Part shown: one piece after another, positions 13,101 through 25,100 of the stretch
How positions within the stretch are numbered: the stretch's first letter is position 1
Layout of the letters: each line of letters starts with the position of its first letter
Assembly (NCBI RefSeq): GCF_905475465.1
Contig: NC_062247.1
Span: forward strand, 8,494,001-8,558,000
DNA from: Pieris napi
Lineage: Eukaryota > Arthropoda > Insecta > Lepidoptera > Pieridae
Direction: 5' to 3'
DNA length: 64,000 nt
Made by a program: the position numbers and the translations under genes
The notes under the pieces: model-generated
The model's input: the letters and a program-made list of their open reading frames with translations, nothing else
Told to the model about the DNA's origin: nothing
Database searches by the model: none

Positions 13101-16100
13101 CACGTTCGTCAGATACTGGAGACCCCCACACTGTAGATTTAGCATTGAAATCTCCAGCGACTATAAGATCGAGGGGTCGACACCATGAAACAAGACAGCC
13201 CAGTTCGGACAAAAACGTTTCAAATTCAGCAAGCGTTTTATTTGGGGAAAAATAAACACCAATAACTGCAATTCTGCCAATTTTTAAAGCAACGCAACCT
13301 CTACCCTGCATTGTAGAAGCAACTGACAGCAAGTTGACATCATTTATAAAAACCGCAACAAGACCATCACGGTCACCGACCCAGTTGTTTTTATCTGGAA
13401 CCATGTATGGTTCTGAAACAATCCCTATATTAACGATCCACTGTGTCAAACTCTGAATTAAAAGGTCTTGAGCACTTGCACAGTGGTTCAGGTTAGATTG
13501 AATAAAGCGTAGATCCATACTAACTTATTACAATTTCTTGGGTCTCCATTATGTCACCGCTCAAGGTTGGTTCTACTGAAACCTTCGTGTTGAATCTTCT
13601 CGGCATCTTTTGACTGGGAGCCGTACAAGCTTTCGCCCCCAGTCGATGATCAGCTGTTTTACCTGCCGCAATACACAGAGGACATTGCGGTTTGGATGAA
13701 CAAACAGAAGCACGATGGCCTGGCTGGCCACACCGGTAACAAGACTTACTACGGTCTATTTCCGCCGTACAACGAGCTGCAACATGACCAGCTTGCAAAC
13801 AGCGGAAGCACCTAAGTTCTCGTTGTTGCAGCACCGTCACCCTAGCTGAAGTCCAGCCTACAAGCAGACGACCTTCAGACAATTTCTTTGCAGCTTCCAC
13901 CGGGCATTTCACCCACACCGCAAAGAGACCTGACTTATCCTGACGAACTTCACCAACTCTAACATGATCGGTTGAGCACTCCCCTTTTTTACACACAGCG
14001 AATTTTACTTCGTCAGCAGTAACAGAATCGTCTAAGCCTGATACTCTTACCTCAACAGATTTAACAGGCCTCGATACAAGGATGCCCTTCGTACCATACA
14101 ACTCCCTTAATTTTTTTAGCCAGAACATCTGCTTTATCTCCTCCACCTTCACCAGTGACTTGAATAATGGCAGCACCAGTTGCGGCACGTCTAAACCTAA
14201 CTGCTTCAATTCCCAACTCTTCTAGCCTAATCTGGCCTTTCGCTTCTTTAATAGCCTCCGCATATGTTACGCCTTTTTTCTGAACTTCCGCCGGAACAGT
14301 TACAACAACAGCAGCTGTTCGGGGAGTACGCAGTCTTGGCTTTTTAACTGGTGCCTGAAAACCTGTTACAGTTGGTTGAGCTAACACAGCACCTGACCTT
14401 TCCCTTTTCTTCCTTTTCCTTTTCTTTCTTTTCCCAACAATCAACCAATGTTCCTTAGAAAGGTTGGAAGCCGATTGCAGAGGCGAGGGCTGAGTAATAG
14501 CAGATACCTTTTCAATGGCCAATATTTCCTCCCCTGCAATTCTTTTATTTTTCTTCTTTTTTGAAATAGAGGATGGTCCTTGGGGCAAAGCAGTAGATGC
14601 TGCTTGCACCAAGCTTCTACTATTCACCTGTCTATTATCCTGGGATGGACCTGACTCAAATCTAGGGGGCCCAACGACCTTGCGTCGGTCCGCGGCCAGA
14701 GAAGGCCTTAATACAGGTGCAGGATTAAGCCTAGGCTCTAGACTCTCAAACCGTGCATTTAATCTATCCCCGATACGGCGCATCAGATTTGCCTCAAACT
14801 CCTCGAGGAGAGAAGGAGTGAGCGGTGGCTCCTTTGAATTAACTCCAACATGTTTCCGAAGATCCGTCATATCCTGCTGGAGTATCTCAATTTGCTTTTT
14901 GAGGCGCTCGTTGTCTTCACGCAGAGATCGAGTTTCCTCAGAAACTGAACGTTTAGCAAGCACCCCAATATCCTTCCGCATGTCCGCAATGGCATTTTTA
15001 GCCATATGGACCCATTGTCCTTTGATATTGGACGATTTTGTGGCGACCTTTTCAACAACTCCCAGGCTAGCCTCAATCCTCTTTACTAAATCCAATGACA
15101 TATCCTCGCCCTGTTCCGACACCAAGACAGAAGATAGAGTACATTGTGTTTCTCGAGCTTTAATTTCCAAGGCCAAAAGCTCTTCTTCCTCGCGAGCCTT
15201 TTTCTCAGCTCTAGTTTCTTTCAACTTGGCAGATTTATTAGCAGGAACCGGATCCACATTCTCGCCCTTAGTGGATGGCCGACCTCTGCCTTTACGCCGC
15301 GTTATCTTTGAAGTCGCCTCTCTAGCGATATCTGAATCAGTATCAGCGACTTCTCTGAAACGCTTCCGGGAGCTCCAAAACCGCGATGAAACTGTCAAAG
15401 ACTCCCTTGCTTCAACACCTGAGTATGTGGAAGAATCCGACATCTCAGGGCACTCCAACATAATATCACTGGGGGGCGCTGGCAAAACAAACTGATCGCC
15501 CGCCGTTGCCACTCCAGCCTCCTGCTCAGCCGCATCACACGGCATCTCCACACTAACATCTTCTTTTGATTTGGTTTTTTTGTTTATTAGATTATTTATT
15601 GTTGTCATTTCATAAATTATTTTCCATGGGGGAAATACACAGTCCACCCAGGTGGTGCCCCCTGCACCTAGGTAACCCTTTAACCACTCGGAGGACGGGT
15701 GGTATCCGAGGGCTGGCCGCTAGCGACTGACTTTACTCACCAGCCACCTGTAAATACAGGTAACCGACACCGCGCAAAACCTACAAGGCGCCCCAATGTC
15801 AGGAATTTAAGGGTTTTTTATTGAGATTTTCCTTTCTCTCAGGGCCGGCCAATAAAGGCAAGCCCCCCTGGCCACAAGCATGCCGCTAGACATGACAACG
15901 ACACACGCCGGAGGTAACAGGTTGCCCGACGGAGAGTCGAAACCCACCCAGAAACTGCTTATCGCAGTCACCAGATCCATCGCGCCATTGACCTAGAAGG
16001 TCATCTACAATATGCAGAAGCTACTGAGCATTACAAATGTAAAAAGACACGCAAGCTCTTCACCAACTCAACGCAAAAATATGCGCTCAACACCGGTCGT

Positions 16101-19100
16101 TACCGATTCAAAAATTGAACCGGGGGCACGCCCTGAGCCCACCAGTTTTGGTCCACGCCAGTTGGATGTCGGAAGTCCAACCGGTACCCCCGCGGGCGAG
16201 TGCGAGGACCCCTATTCGCCACCTGGGGTCGTGATCTATGGAAGTCTGGCAACTCCACAATTTTCGAATACAGTGTGCCAAGAGCAATGCTCTTGATATT
16301 CACAAACGCCAGTTATACAAGCTGGCCATCCCACGTACGCAATAAGACGCACCTCTTGCCTTTAAAGGCTACTACAAAAGTTCGGTCCATACATTTCCCC
16401 AAGGTGCTGGCTTACACCCCAGATAACATGATACACCAAAAACGCTGGCTTTGCAAGCCGGCCATCCCACGTGCGAAAATAGATGACGCACACCTTCCCT
16501 CAAAGAACACTACTTCTACGTGCTTCACGCGCCTGTTGTTCATCAAGTTTCTTCTATTTAAAGAAGCCTACTGAGAACCTTCCCATCGGTCCAATCGGCT
16601 TCCCTAAAGTGCTGGCTTGCACTCCAAGTACTAGAGCCCCCCCGCCACGTCAAGGCTTGGACCTTGGGGGGGGTTGTAGCTGACCCTGGCTCAGCATACT
16701 GTGGAGCAGACGTGTTCCACAGCGCTGGTTATTCTGCCAGAGACCACAAAAGTTAGCTAGCGTCAAAGTCAACTTGTTTTATTATTTTAGAATACTCTTA
16801 TGTATGTTTCGAACTAAAACATTATGATATCTATTGCTGTAATAGAGATGATGAAACAAAAGAGAGTTGACTGCAAAACAGAATTGGCAAGATCCGACCG
16901 ACTGTCGATATATGGGAACTGGCGTAGGGTTGAGGTCAATGCACGCCTGACCACTGCCTTGCACTCGCCCGTATTGTTCAAAATCTTTGAAAGGCGAACG
17001 TTTTGACAAGTTACTTGTATAAATGTTTACATAAAACAGATTTTTACATGTACTTAAAGCTAATTACGGTCGACATTACTTTTCCTATTTAAATCAGACA
17101 TTTTAATGCCACTATATCAAGCCGATTTTAACACACAGGTTTCATATACACACAAACACAAATACCCACCTACACCACCCTATTTTGTATTATAGATATT
17201 TTATTTTTTATTTTTTATAACGCCTTTCGAAGATTGGAGATCATCATGGTTACATTAATTTTGGATGCCACGTTTCTGAACAATGTCTTGGTGCTTTGAA
17301 ATCTTACATATCGATATAAATAGTAAATAAGCAACACTACTCAATAACGAAAAAAAAACTTCTGAACAATGTTCATCAAATGAATTATTAAACATCAGAT
17401 TTTTTAAACCACATAATATTAAAAATGAACCAGTGGTGCTTCCAATTATCAGGTTTATATCTGTATATGTTTCGTGAATTGTTTTTTCTAATATAGGTCC
17501 TGTGCCTGGCACTCACCGTCGGCTTATTGGGTATATGTGGTGTCCAAATGTTTTCCTTCACGGTACTAGCGCGCATAAATAGTCCATTGGTGCACAGACG
17601 AGGTGCGAAGCTATGACACAAGCCTTAAGGATGAGGTCGATTGAGGCCAACTCGCCTTACATATACACTTAATACTGTTTTCGTTTCCCATACATTGTCA
17701 AAATGCAAAAGAACGCGTTTTAGCCAAAACTCACCGATATCCAGATTGAGCATTCTAATAATCGAGCTAGGTTTCGATATCCATACACACAGTTTCAAAT
17801 AAATTTTTCAATTACTGTTTATAATATATGAAACGATGTATTTTTTGCTTATCGCATAAAATTTTGTATTTTATACCAATATATCAGTGTGCCGAGCATT
17901 GGCAAGCAAATTTGTAAATAAATAAATATAAATAAAATGTTGGATAGCCTTGAGGTAGGCTAAAAAGGCCTCTTAACATCCCACGAATGAATCAAGGATG
18001 GTTGGTGAACACGGCTAGTTAATAATATTTTGATAGAAAACATTTTAACGGAACTTTCATTGATACATGTATCATTACTAAAATAACTGTAATTTCAAAA
18101 TGTACATCCGTTTTCAGAAAATCATCTTACTTAACCCACTTATAAGGACTGTACTATGATTAACTTCCGTAAATACCATTTAATTTATATAATTCCGTTA
18201 TAGAAACCGTAAAAACTACTTAGCTTTATAGTTAGGCCCCCGTGACAGTGAATGCTACTGGTCAAAGTAAGAAATATGTACAACAAGCCTTCCATCCAAG
18301 CCTGTTTATAAGACAGAGAAGTGTATCGGTTGGGAGTTTACTGCCTACCAGAAATGAGGAGAAGGAACCACAAAGCTCTCAAGAAGTAGCCTGCGACACC
18401 AACTTGCCTGAATGGCAAACGGCTCCAGTAAATAGAAAGCCGAATAAAAAAAGGAAACTCTCAAATCAGTCCCCCGAAAGTGTAGCTACTTCGAACATGT
18501 TCGATGGACTAACTCTCGTTGAAGAACCTACCCAAACCAAAGGAAAGAAGCCCAGCAATCCACCTCCAATCATACTATATGGAATCCAAGATGTCAATAA
18601 ACTGACGGAATTTCTCGAATCTGCAACTGAAAGAACCACATTCAAGTTTAAGATAGTAAACAAAACACAAATAAGAATTATGAGTGAAGACATAGATGTT
18701 TACAAAAAACTTATTACAGCTGTAAGAGAGAAGGGTCTCATTGGCCATACATTCAATCGAAAAGAAGACAGAAACTACAGACTGGTAGTAAGAAACTTGC
18801 ACCACACTACTCCACTTCATGTTATAAAAGCTGAATTTGAGAAAACGGGAAACATAGTAGTTGGAGAGATTATCAATGCCAGATTTGGGCCTGATAAAAA
18901 ACCTACCTCAACTTTTTTTGTAAACCTGAAACCTAGTCAGCATAATAAAGCAGCCAAGGAAATCAGACATATATTCCACCAAATTGTTACTATAGAAGAC
19001 CCAAAAAAGAGGACCACTATAGTACAGTGTCAAAGATGCCAGCAGTATGGTCACACCAAAAACTACTGCATGAGACCAGGTCGATGCCTCAAATGCGCAG

Positions 19101-22100
19101 AATCACACTTAACCAAAGATTGTCCTAAAGTGGACCGCAGTACCCCAGCAAAATGTGCCTTATGTCTCGGCCCTCACCCTGCGAATTATAAAGGTTGCGA
19201 GGTATATAAAGAAATTCTAGCCAGAAAAACACAGCGCTCGTCTCTAAGCGCAAGAAAAGCTCCTACGTCAAGCTCTCCCAATAGTGGTATAAGCCCAAAC
19301 CCCCAACCTACAAACCAACCCCCGAACCCACCCACAATAAATACGCCTAAGGGATATAATGAAGTGGCTAAAAGTAATCATTTAGTCCAAGGTACAAACC
19401 AACAATCTGTACCAGAAGCCAGTCAACAATCACTGAATAATAGAATTGAGGAAATATTTATAAAACAATCACAAAAAATTGATACAATCCTACAACAAAT
19501 GAGCACCATTCTGGGGCTCTTGACTACACTAGTTAACAAATTACCATAAAAATGAATAAACTCAAAATTGCTACATGGAACATAGATGGTCTATCGCCTA
19601 AGAAAAATGAAGCTGAAATCCTGCTAAAAATGCATAATCTGGATGCCTTGCTTATTTCTGAGGCACACCTTACATCCAACAGCCAAATACATGTACAAAA
19701 CTACAATGTGTACACAACAAATCATCCCGATGGCACTGCACATGGAGGCACAGCTATTATAATTAGATCCTCCATTGAACACTATGAACTTCCACAATTT
19801 CGATCGGAATCCATTCAAGCCACCTCAATAAATATCCAGGATGAAAATGGGAATTTCTGTATCTCCTCGGTTTATTGTCCTCCAAAGCACGTTATAACCG
19901 AGGACCACTTCACCACATATATTAACAGTCTGGGTCCACGCTTCATAGCAGGTGGAGATTGGAATTCAAAGCATCTGCAGTGGGGGTCGAGATTGATTAC
20001 CACGCGTGGTAGAGAACTTAAAAAATGTGTTGATAAAAACCACTTAACAACAATCTCCACCCCCGAGCCAACTCACTGGCCAAGCGACCCTGGAAGATTG
20101 CCTGATGTCCTGGACTTCTTTTTAATGAAGGGTCTCTCACGACTGTTTTATCACATTGATGGCTTTCTCGATGGTTCTTCAGCTCACATCCCGGTGATAT
20201 TAACTATTAGTACCAATATTCTGGAGTGCCAACGGAAACCAAAACTGTATAGCAGGAGAACAAATTGGCAAATGTTTCGTGACCTCGTAGAGGACGCCCT
20301 ACAATTACGGATTTCACTAAAGAGTAAGGAGGAAATAGATAGTGCAGTCTTGGCATTTACGAGAGTGGTGCAGGACGCATGCTGGAGGAGTTCTGAGGGA
20401 ATGGCTCAGAAAAAGACCAGACAGCTTTCTGTACCCCACGAAATTCATGACATGATCCTGGAGAAGAGAAGATTACGTAGAGTGTGGCATAATAGTCGTC
20501 ATCCCGATGATAAAACAGCACTAAACCGCTACGCTAAACACCTTAAACAGGCTATAAAAGAAAATCTAGATGCTACTATTGAGGAAAACCTGATGTCGTT
20601 AACAGCTACAACAGACACCGACTACTCTCTCTGGAAGGCATGCAAAAATCTGAATCAACCCACAAACCCTAAACCACCTATAAGACTAGATAGAAACAAG
20701 TGGGCTAGATCTAAACTAGAAAAAGCAAATGCTTTTGCTGACCATCTGGCTAAAGTATTTGTTCCAAATGAAGCCACTCCTGGGTCGGATGAGGCAGAAA
20801 TAGATGACATTCTCCAGCAGGATTTCCAATTGCATTTGCCCTTGAAGATAGTAACACCAAGGGAGGTACAAAGAACCATACTACAAATGGAGAATAGGAA
20901 GGCACCAGGTTTTGACCTCATTGACAAAAAGGTTCTCTCCGAATTACCTCGTAAGGCTATAACTTACTTGACGACCCTATTCAACCGGATTATAAGTGTT
21001 GGATACTTTCCAGCGCTATGGAAGGTCTCTCAGGTGATTATGGTCCATAAGCCCGGAAAATCGCCACATGACGTCTCATCTTACCGACCTATAAGTCTTC
21101 TCCCGATCGTCTCTAAAGTACTGGAGAAGGTACTACTACGACGGCTCTCGCAAACTATTCATGAAAATTCTATAATTCCAGATCACCAATTCGGGTTTAG
21201 AGCACAACATGGCACTATCGAACAAACTCACAGGGTGTGTAAATTCATAAGCAATAGCCTTGAGCTAAAAGAGTACTGCTCCTCAGCTTTTCTGGACGTT
21301 CAACAAGCATTCGATCGCGTATGGCACAAGGGGCTCTTATGCAAGATCAAGTCACTTCTGCCTCATACTTTCTATGGAATCCTAGAGTCTTATATCACCG
21401 ATAGAATATTCCAAGTGAAAGAGATGGATTGTACATCAGGTTTTCATGATATACTTGCAGGGGTACCTCAAGGCTCTGTACTTGGCCCAGTGCTGTACAC
21501 CATATATACCTCAGATCTACCGCGTACCTCTGAAGTCAACATTGCAACCTATGCAGACGATACGGCAATCCTAGCTTCAAGTAAACAACCCGAAGAAGCC
21601 ACGTTAAAGCTGCAGCGAAGCCTAGATGAAATAAGCAACTGGTTCGATAGGTGGAGAATTAGGGTGAACACTAGCAAATCAGTACAGGTGACATTCACAC
21701 TGCGAAGAAAGACATGCCCCCCTGTAAACCTAGGAGGAACGGAACTGCCTCAGAGTGACACAGTTAAATATCTTGGACTGCACTTGGACCGTAGATTGAC
21801 ATGGCAAAAACACATCGAAACAAAACGGCGTGAGATCAACATTAAATATAAGAGGCTGTACTGGTTACTGGGTAGAAACTCGAAATTGTCCATCGACAAC
21901 AAACTCCTTATCTACAATTCTGTTATAAAACCGGTGTGGACCTACGGGATACAATTGTGGGGAGCTACATGTGACTCAAACAAAACTAAAATTCAAAGAA
22001 CACAAAACTACATCCTTAAACAAATAAGCAACTCGCCTTGGTTCATAAGAAACGCTGAAGTACATGAACACCTAGGCATACCTACAGTCAAGGAGGAAAT

Positions 22101-25100
22101 AAAAGTATACGCTCAGAAGTACAAGACTAGGCTGGAATATCATCCTAACCACCTAGCTGTTCAACTCACCCTACCGGAGTATATAAACCGACTCAAAAGA
22201 CGAAGAACCTTGGAGCTCAGCCGCATTGACTGAGCTAATATTATTATGGTAGATATTCCTAATGAGGAATATCTCCACCCGCAAACCATCCTACAACTCA
22301 TCTGCTCATAGTCAGAAGACTGATTGCACGATGCGCTTCATTAAAAAAAAAAAAAAAAAAAAAGCTTTATAGTTACAATAGTTTTTATTATTAGATTTGG
22401 GCTATGGAAACGACCGACTCAAATATCACTAACGATATTGTGTTCTGTAGAGATACTAGCAGACTCGGCCAAGCTTTGCTGTGGCTAAAGTTTTTGTTAC
22501 AAAGTTTTGTAAACTATTCAAGGGAAACGGTAGGAGAACACCAGTCATGGGGACCCATGGGGACCATGGTTTTTTGGTGGTTATGCCATTAAATTGTAGC
22601 TTATGTGAAACGTTGGTACTTTCAACACAGCGCCATCTGTTAGAATTGTGACTGTCAAATAATAAACAAATAATTTGCAATAAAATAATATTACGGGTAT
22701 AAATGAAGATGTAAGCTATCCTATCTTTTAAGTTAGTTCAAACTGCACACGGTATGCAAATTTGATTGAAATCGGTTAAGTAGTTTAGGAGTCCATAGCG
22801 GACAAACAAGGTGATACGTAATTTATATATATTAAGATAAATATAACCTTAAAATGTTTTCTAATAAACAATAAACTACTAGCTCCCACCTTTTCAGAAT
22901 GCCAAATCATAAAATGACTGCTTCACGACTGATTTGAGAGCGACCGACGATGCGAAAACCGCTGTGTGAGTTCGAAATGTGAGTTACAGAATCGCAGGGC
23001 AGATATCGTTAAAAGAACAATTTCAAGAGATTCTAATGCTTGTGTATTGGTCATTTATTATATGTCACTGTTTGATTTTGCTATATTAATCATTGTCAAA
23101 TCTGAACCTATACATGTTACATAATTTAAGCCCAATAGGTTGATGTAACTACTGACACAACCGGTTCCTGTAACCCCAATGTTTGGTGACGTCATAACCT
23201 TAGTTTCTCCAATCGACTGGTATAATTCTGTCTTGTATGTTTAAAAGGTTGCAAAACATTCGATATGCAGATGTTAAAAATGAATTTCATAATTTAAGGA
23301 AACCGTGATTTAAAGAACCGTAACCGAACTTACCCGAAGCTCATACAGATACCGGCAAACTTCTTGAGCATTAAACAAGGGAGTAGAGGAAAGTTTGCAC
23401 ATCGTACACATAAACGTCAACTAATTTACCAATCACGCGATCGACACGCCACTCTATCGCCGTCCCCCCTCCCATTCGTTGTTTTGTTCAAGATGTTTGC
23501 CCGTATCTGTATCTAAGCAGTAAGCATACTTCCTTCCCTTTGAAGGTCTAAATTCCGGGATGAAAATGAAGACGAAAGATAACATACAATATCAACTAAT
23601 TCGCGCTGTAAGGACCTCTAGACTAATTGCACACGATTATACAATCATAAGAACTGACTGCGTATATCCAGACTTAACTATTAAACCAGCAGAGTTTTTG
23701 TTTGACCTCGCCAATCTCAGTTTCTTATTGAAAAAATCTATTTACATTAGATAGTTATATTACAAGCTATTAATCAGAATACTACGAATGCATTAGTAAT
23801 ATTTTAGTTATCAGTTCCCCCAAGTCCGATAAGTGTAATCTGTGTTGCCCGCATAAGTGCAGTTTCACCTTAAAAACACCATTTATAATAAAATGTTCTA
23901 CGAGCTAAAGGCGGAAACATACTACCAAAACGCGACGCTACACCACGCCATCCGATGCATGTCAGTACTTATCAACCCCATATATTTAATATGGTCAGAT
24001 GCACATAGACAATACGCCATGTGATCACACGCGGTAACATCCAATAGAATTGGATCGGCGTGTTGTGGATGTTGTGATGATGACGTCATGCGTCAGTCTT
24101 TCGAGTTTTTGACACGAATGTCAATTTATATACTTAGATATTTTTAGATTTATTTGGCGAAATGAACGACGAACAATTAATTGAGTTGGTGAAACAATAT
24201 TCTGTTTTATATGACATGAGATTACCTCAATACAAAGACTAAAACAGGGAGTTAGGATGTTGTTAGTTTAATACAAATAATTTGCTAATCATGAATTGAT
24301 TATTAGAAAAATACAGGGTGGGCCAGAAAGATTTGCGAATTTGAAAAAAATATAATAAAAAAACTAAATACAATACACATACAATTTTTTATTTCAATTA
24401 AAATAGACATCTGGGAAATTTATTTCTTAAAAATAACATCATCCAGGTGTGCACCATTGCGCTGCAAACATTCCTCGAATCTGAATCTCAAATTGGTAAA
24501 AACTTTTTGGCACATTGCGCGGGGAATAATGATTTATATATATATATTAGCTGATGCTAAATGACTTCTGAATTTGCAAGCGTGTCGTGGTGTCGCGTGT
24601 TGGTAATGTGCACGATGGACATCGGGTGTCGACACGTCACGTCGCGTCGCGTTTTAGTAGTATGTTTCCGCCTTAATGATTTATATATATATATTAGCTG
24701 ATGCTAAATGACTTCTGAATTTGCAAGCGTGTCGTGGTGTCGCGTGTTGGTAATGTGCACGATGGACATCGGGTGTCGACACGTCACGTCGCGTCGCGTT
24801 TTAGTAGTATGTTTCCGCCTTAAGGCTGTAGATAGGTTTTCTTGGTTTTATAAACGTGGAAATTACCTAAATCGGTGTTACGCCCCGAGAGTATAGCCAG
24901 ATGCACTTCAAGCATAGGATTTCAGTTCATAGCAGTAATAGCATTTAATTAATTGTTTTTGTAGGGAAATGGTATAAAGTGAAAATTACGTCCTCTATTA
25001 TATAAAGCAAGATACACAGATAATAGGTTAATAAATTAGAGACCTTAAAGACAATTATATGGAAAGGACCAAAAGAAATAAGAAGAAGAGGTCGCCCAAA

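Larger units (their letters stand above)
10137..16671 (-). mobile_element. R1-clade non-LTR retrotransposon, nearly complete
   Basis: The element is about 6.5 kb and bounded by a 15-bp target duplication GGTTGTAGCTGACCC at 10122-10136 and 16672-16686. A run of 29 T at 10137-10165 is the poly(A) tail read on the plus strand. In element order it has a 5' UTR of about 1 kb, ORF1 (15647 to 13520, one frameshift), ORF2 (13518-10396) and a 3' UTR with a hairpin. The endonuclease-RT order and the C-terminal zinc knuckle after RT fit the R1 clade (R1, TRAS, SART, Waldo relatives). The long identical target duplication suggests a fairly recent insertion. It lies in ZP intron 1 in the same orientation as that gene. 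Confidence 0.92.
18235..22362 (+). mobile_element. Jockey-clade non-LTR retrotransposon, about 4.1 kb
   Basis: The 13-bp target duplication AGCTTTATAGTTA lies at 18222-18234 and 22363-22375, with a poly(A) tail at 22343-22362. ORF1 (gag) and ORF2 (endonuclease and RT) are both open. The element begins only 7 nt before the ORF1 frame, so the 5' UTR and possibly the first codons are missing; 5' truncation is common in this class. It is inserted antisense to the ZP gene in intron 1. The perfect target duplication and open frames suggest a young copy. Confidence 0.92.
23909..24820. mobile_element. Harbinger-type element with TAA target duplication
   Basis: The terminal inverted repeat AGGCGGAAACATACTA is complementary to the right end TAGTATGTTTCCGCCT, and the pair continues to about 27 bp with one mismatch. 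TAA flanks both ends (23906-23908 and 24821-24823), as expected for PIF/Harbinger. The interior has no complete transposase. It holds a fragment of another transposon (24314-24524) and a tandem duplication of the right end. Confidence 0.75.

Noticed and set aside
14515..15495. A 326-residue plus-strand reading frame
   Set aside because: It is the antisense of the R1-clade ORF1 and resembles no protein.
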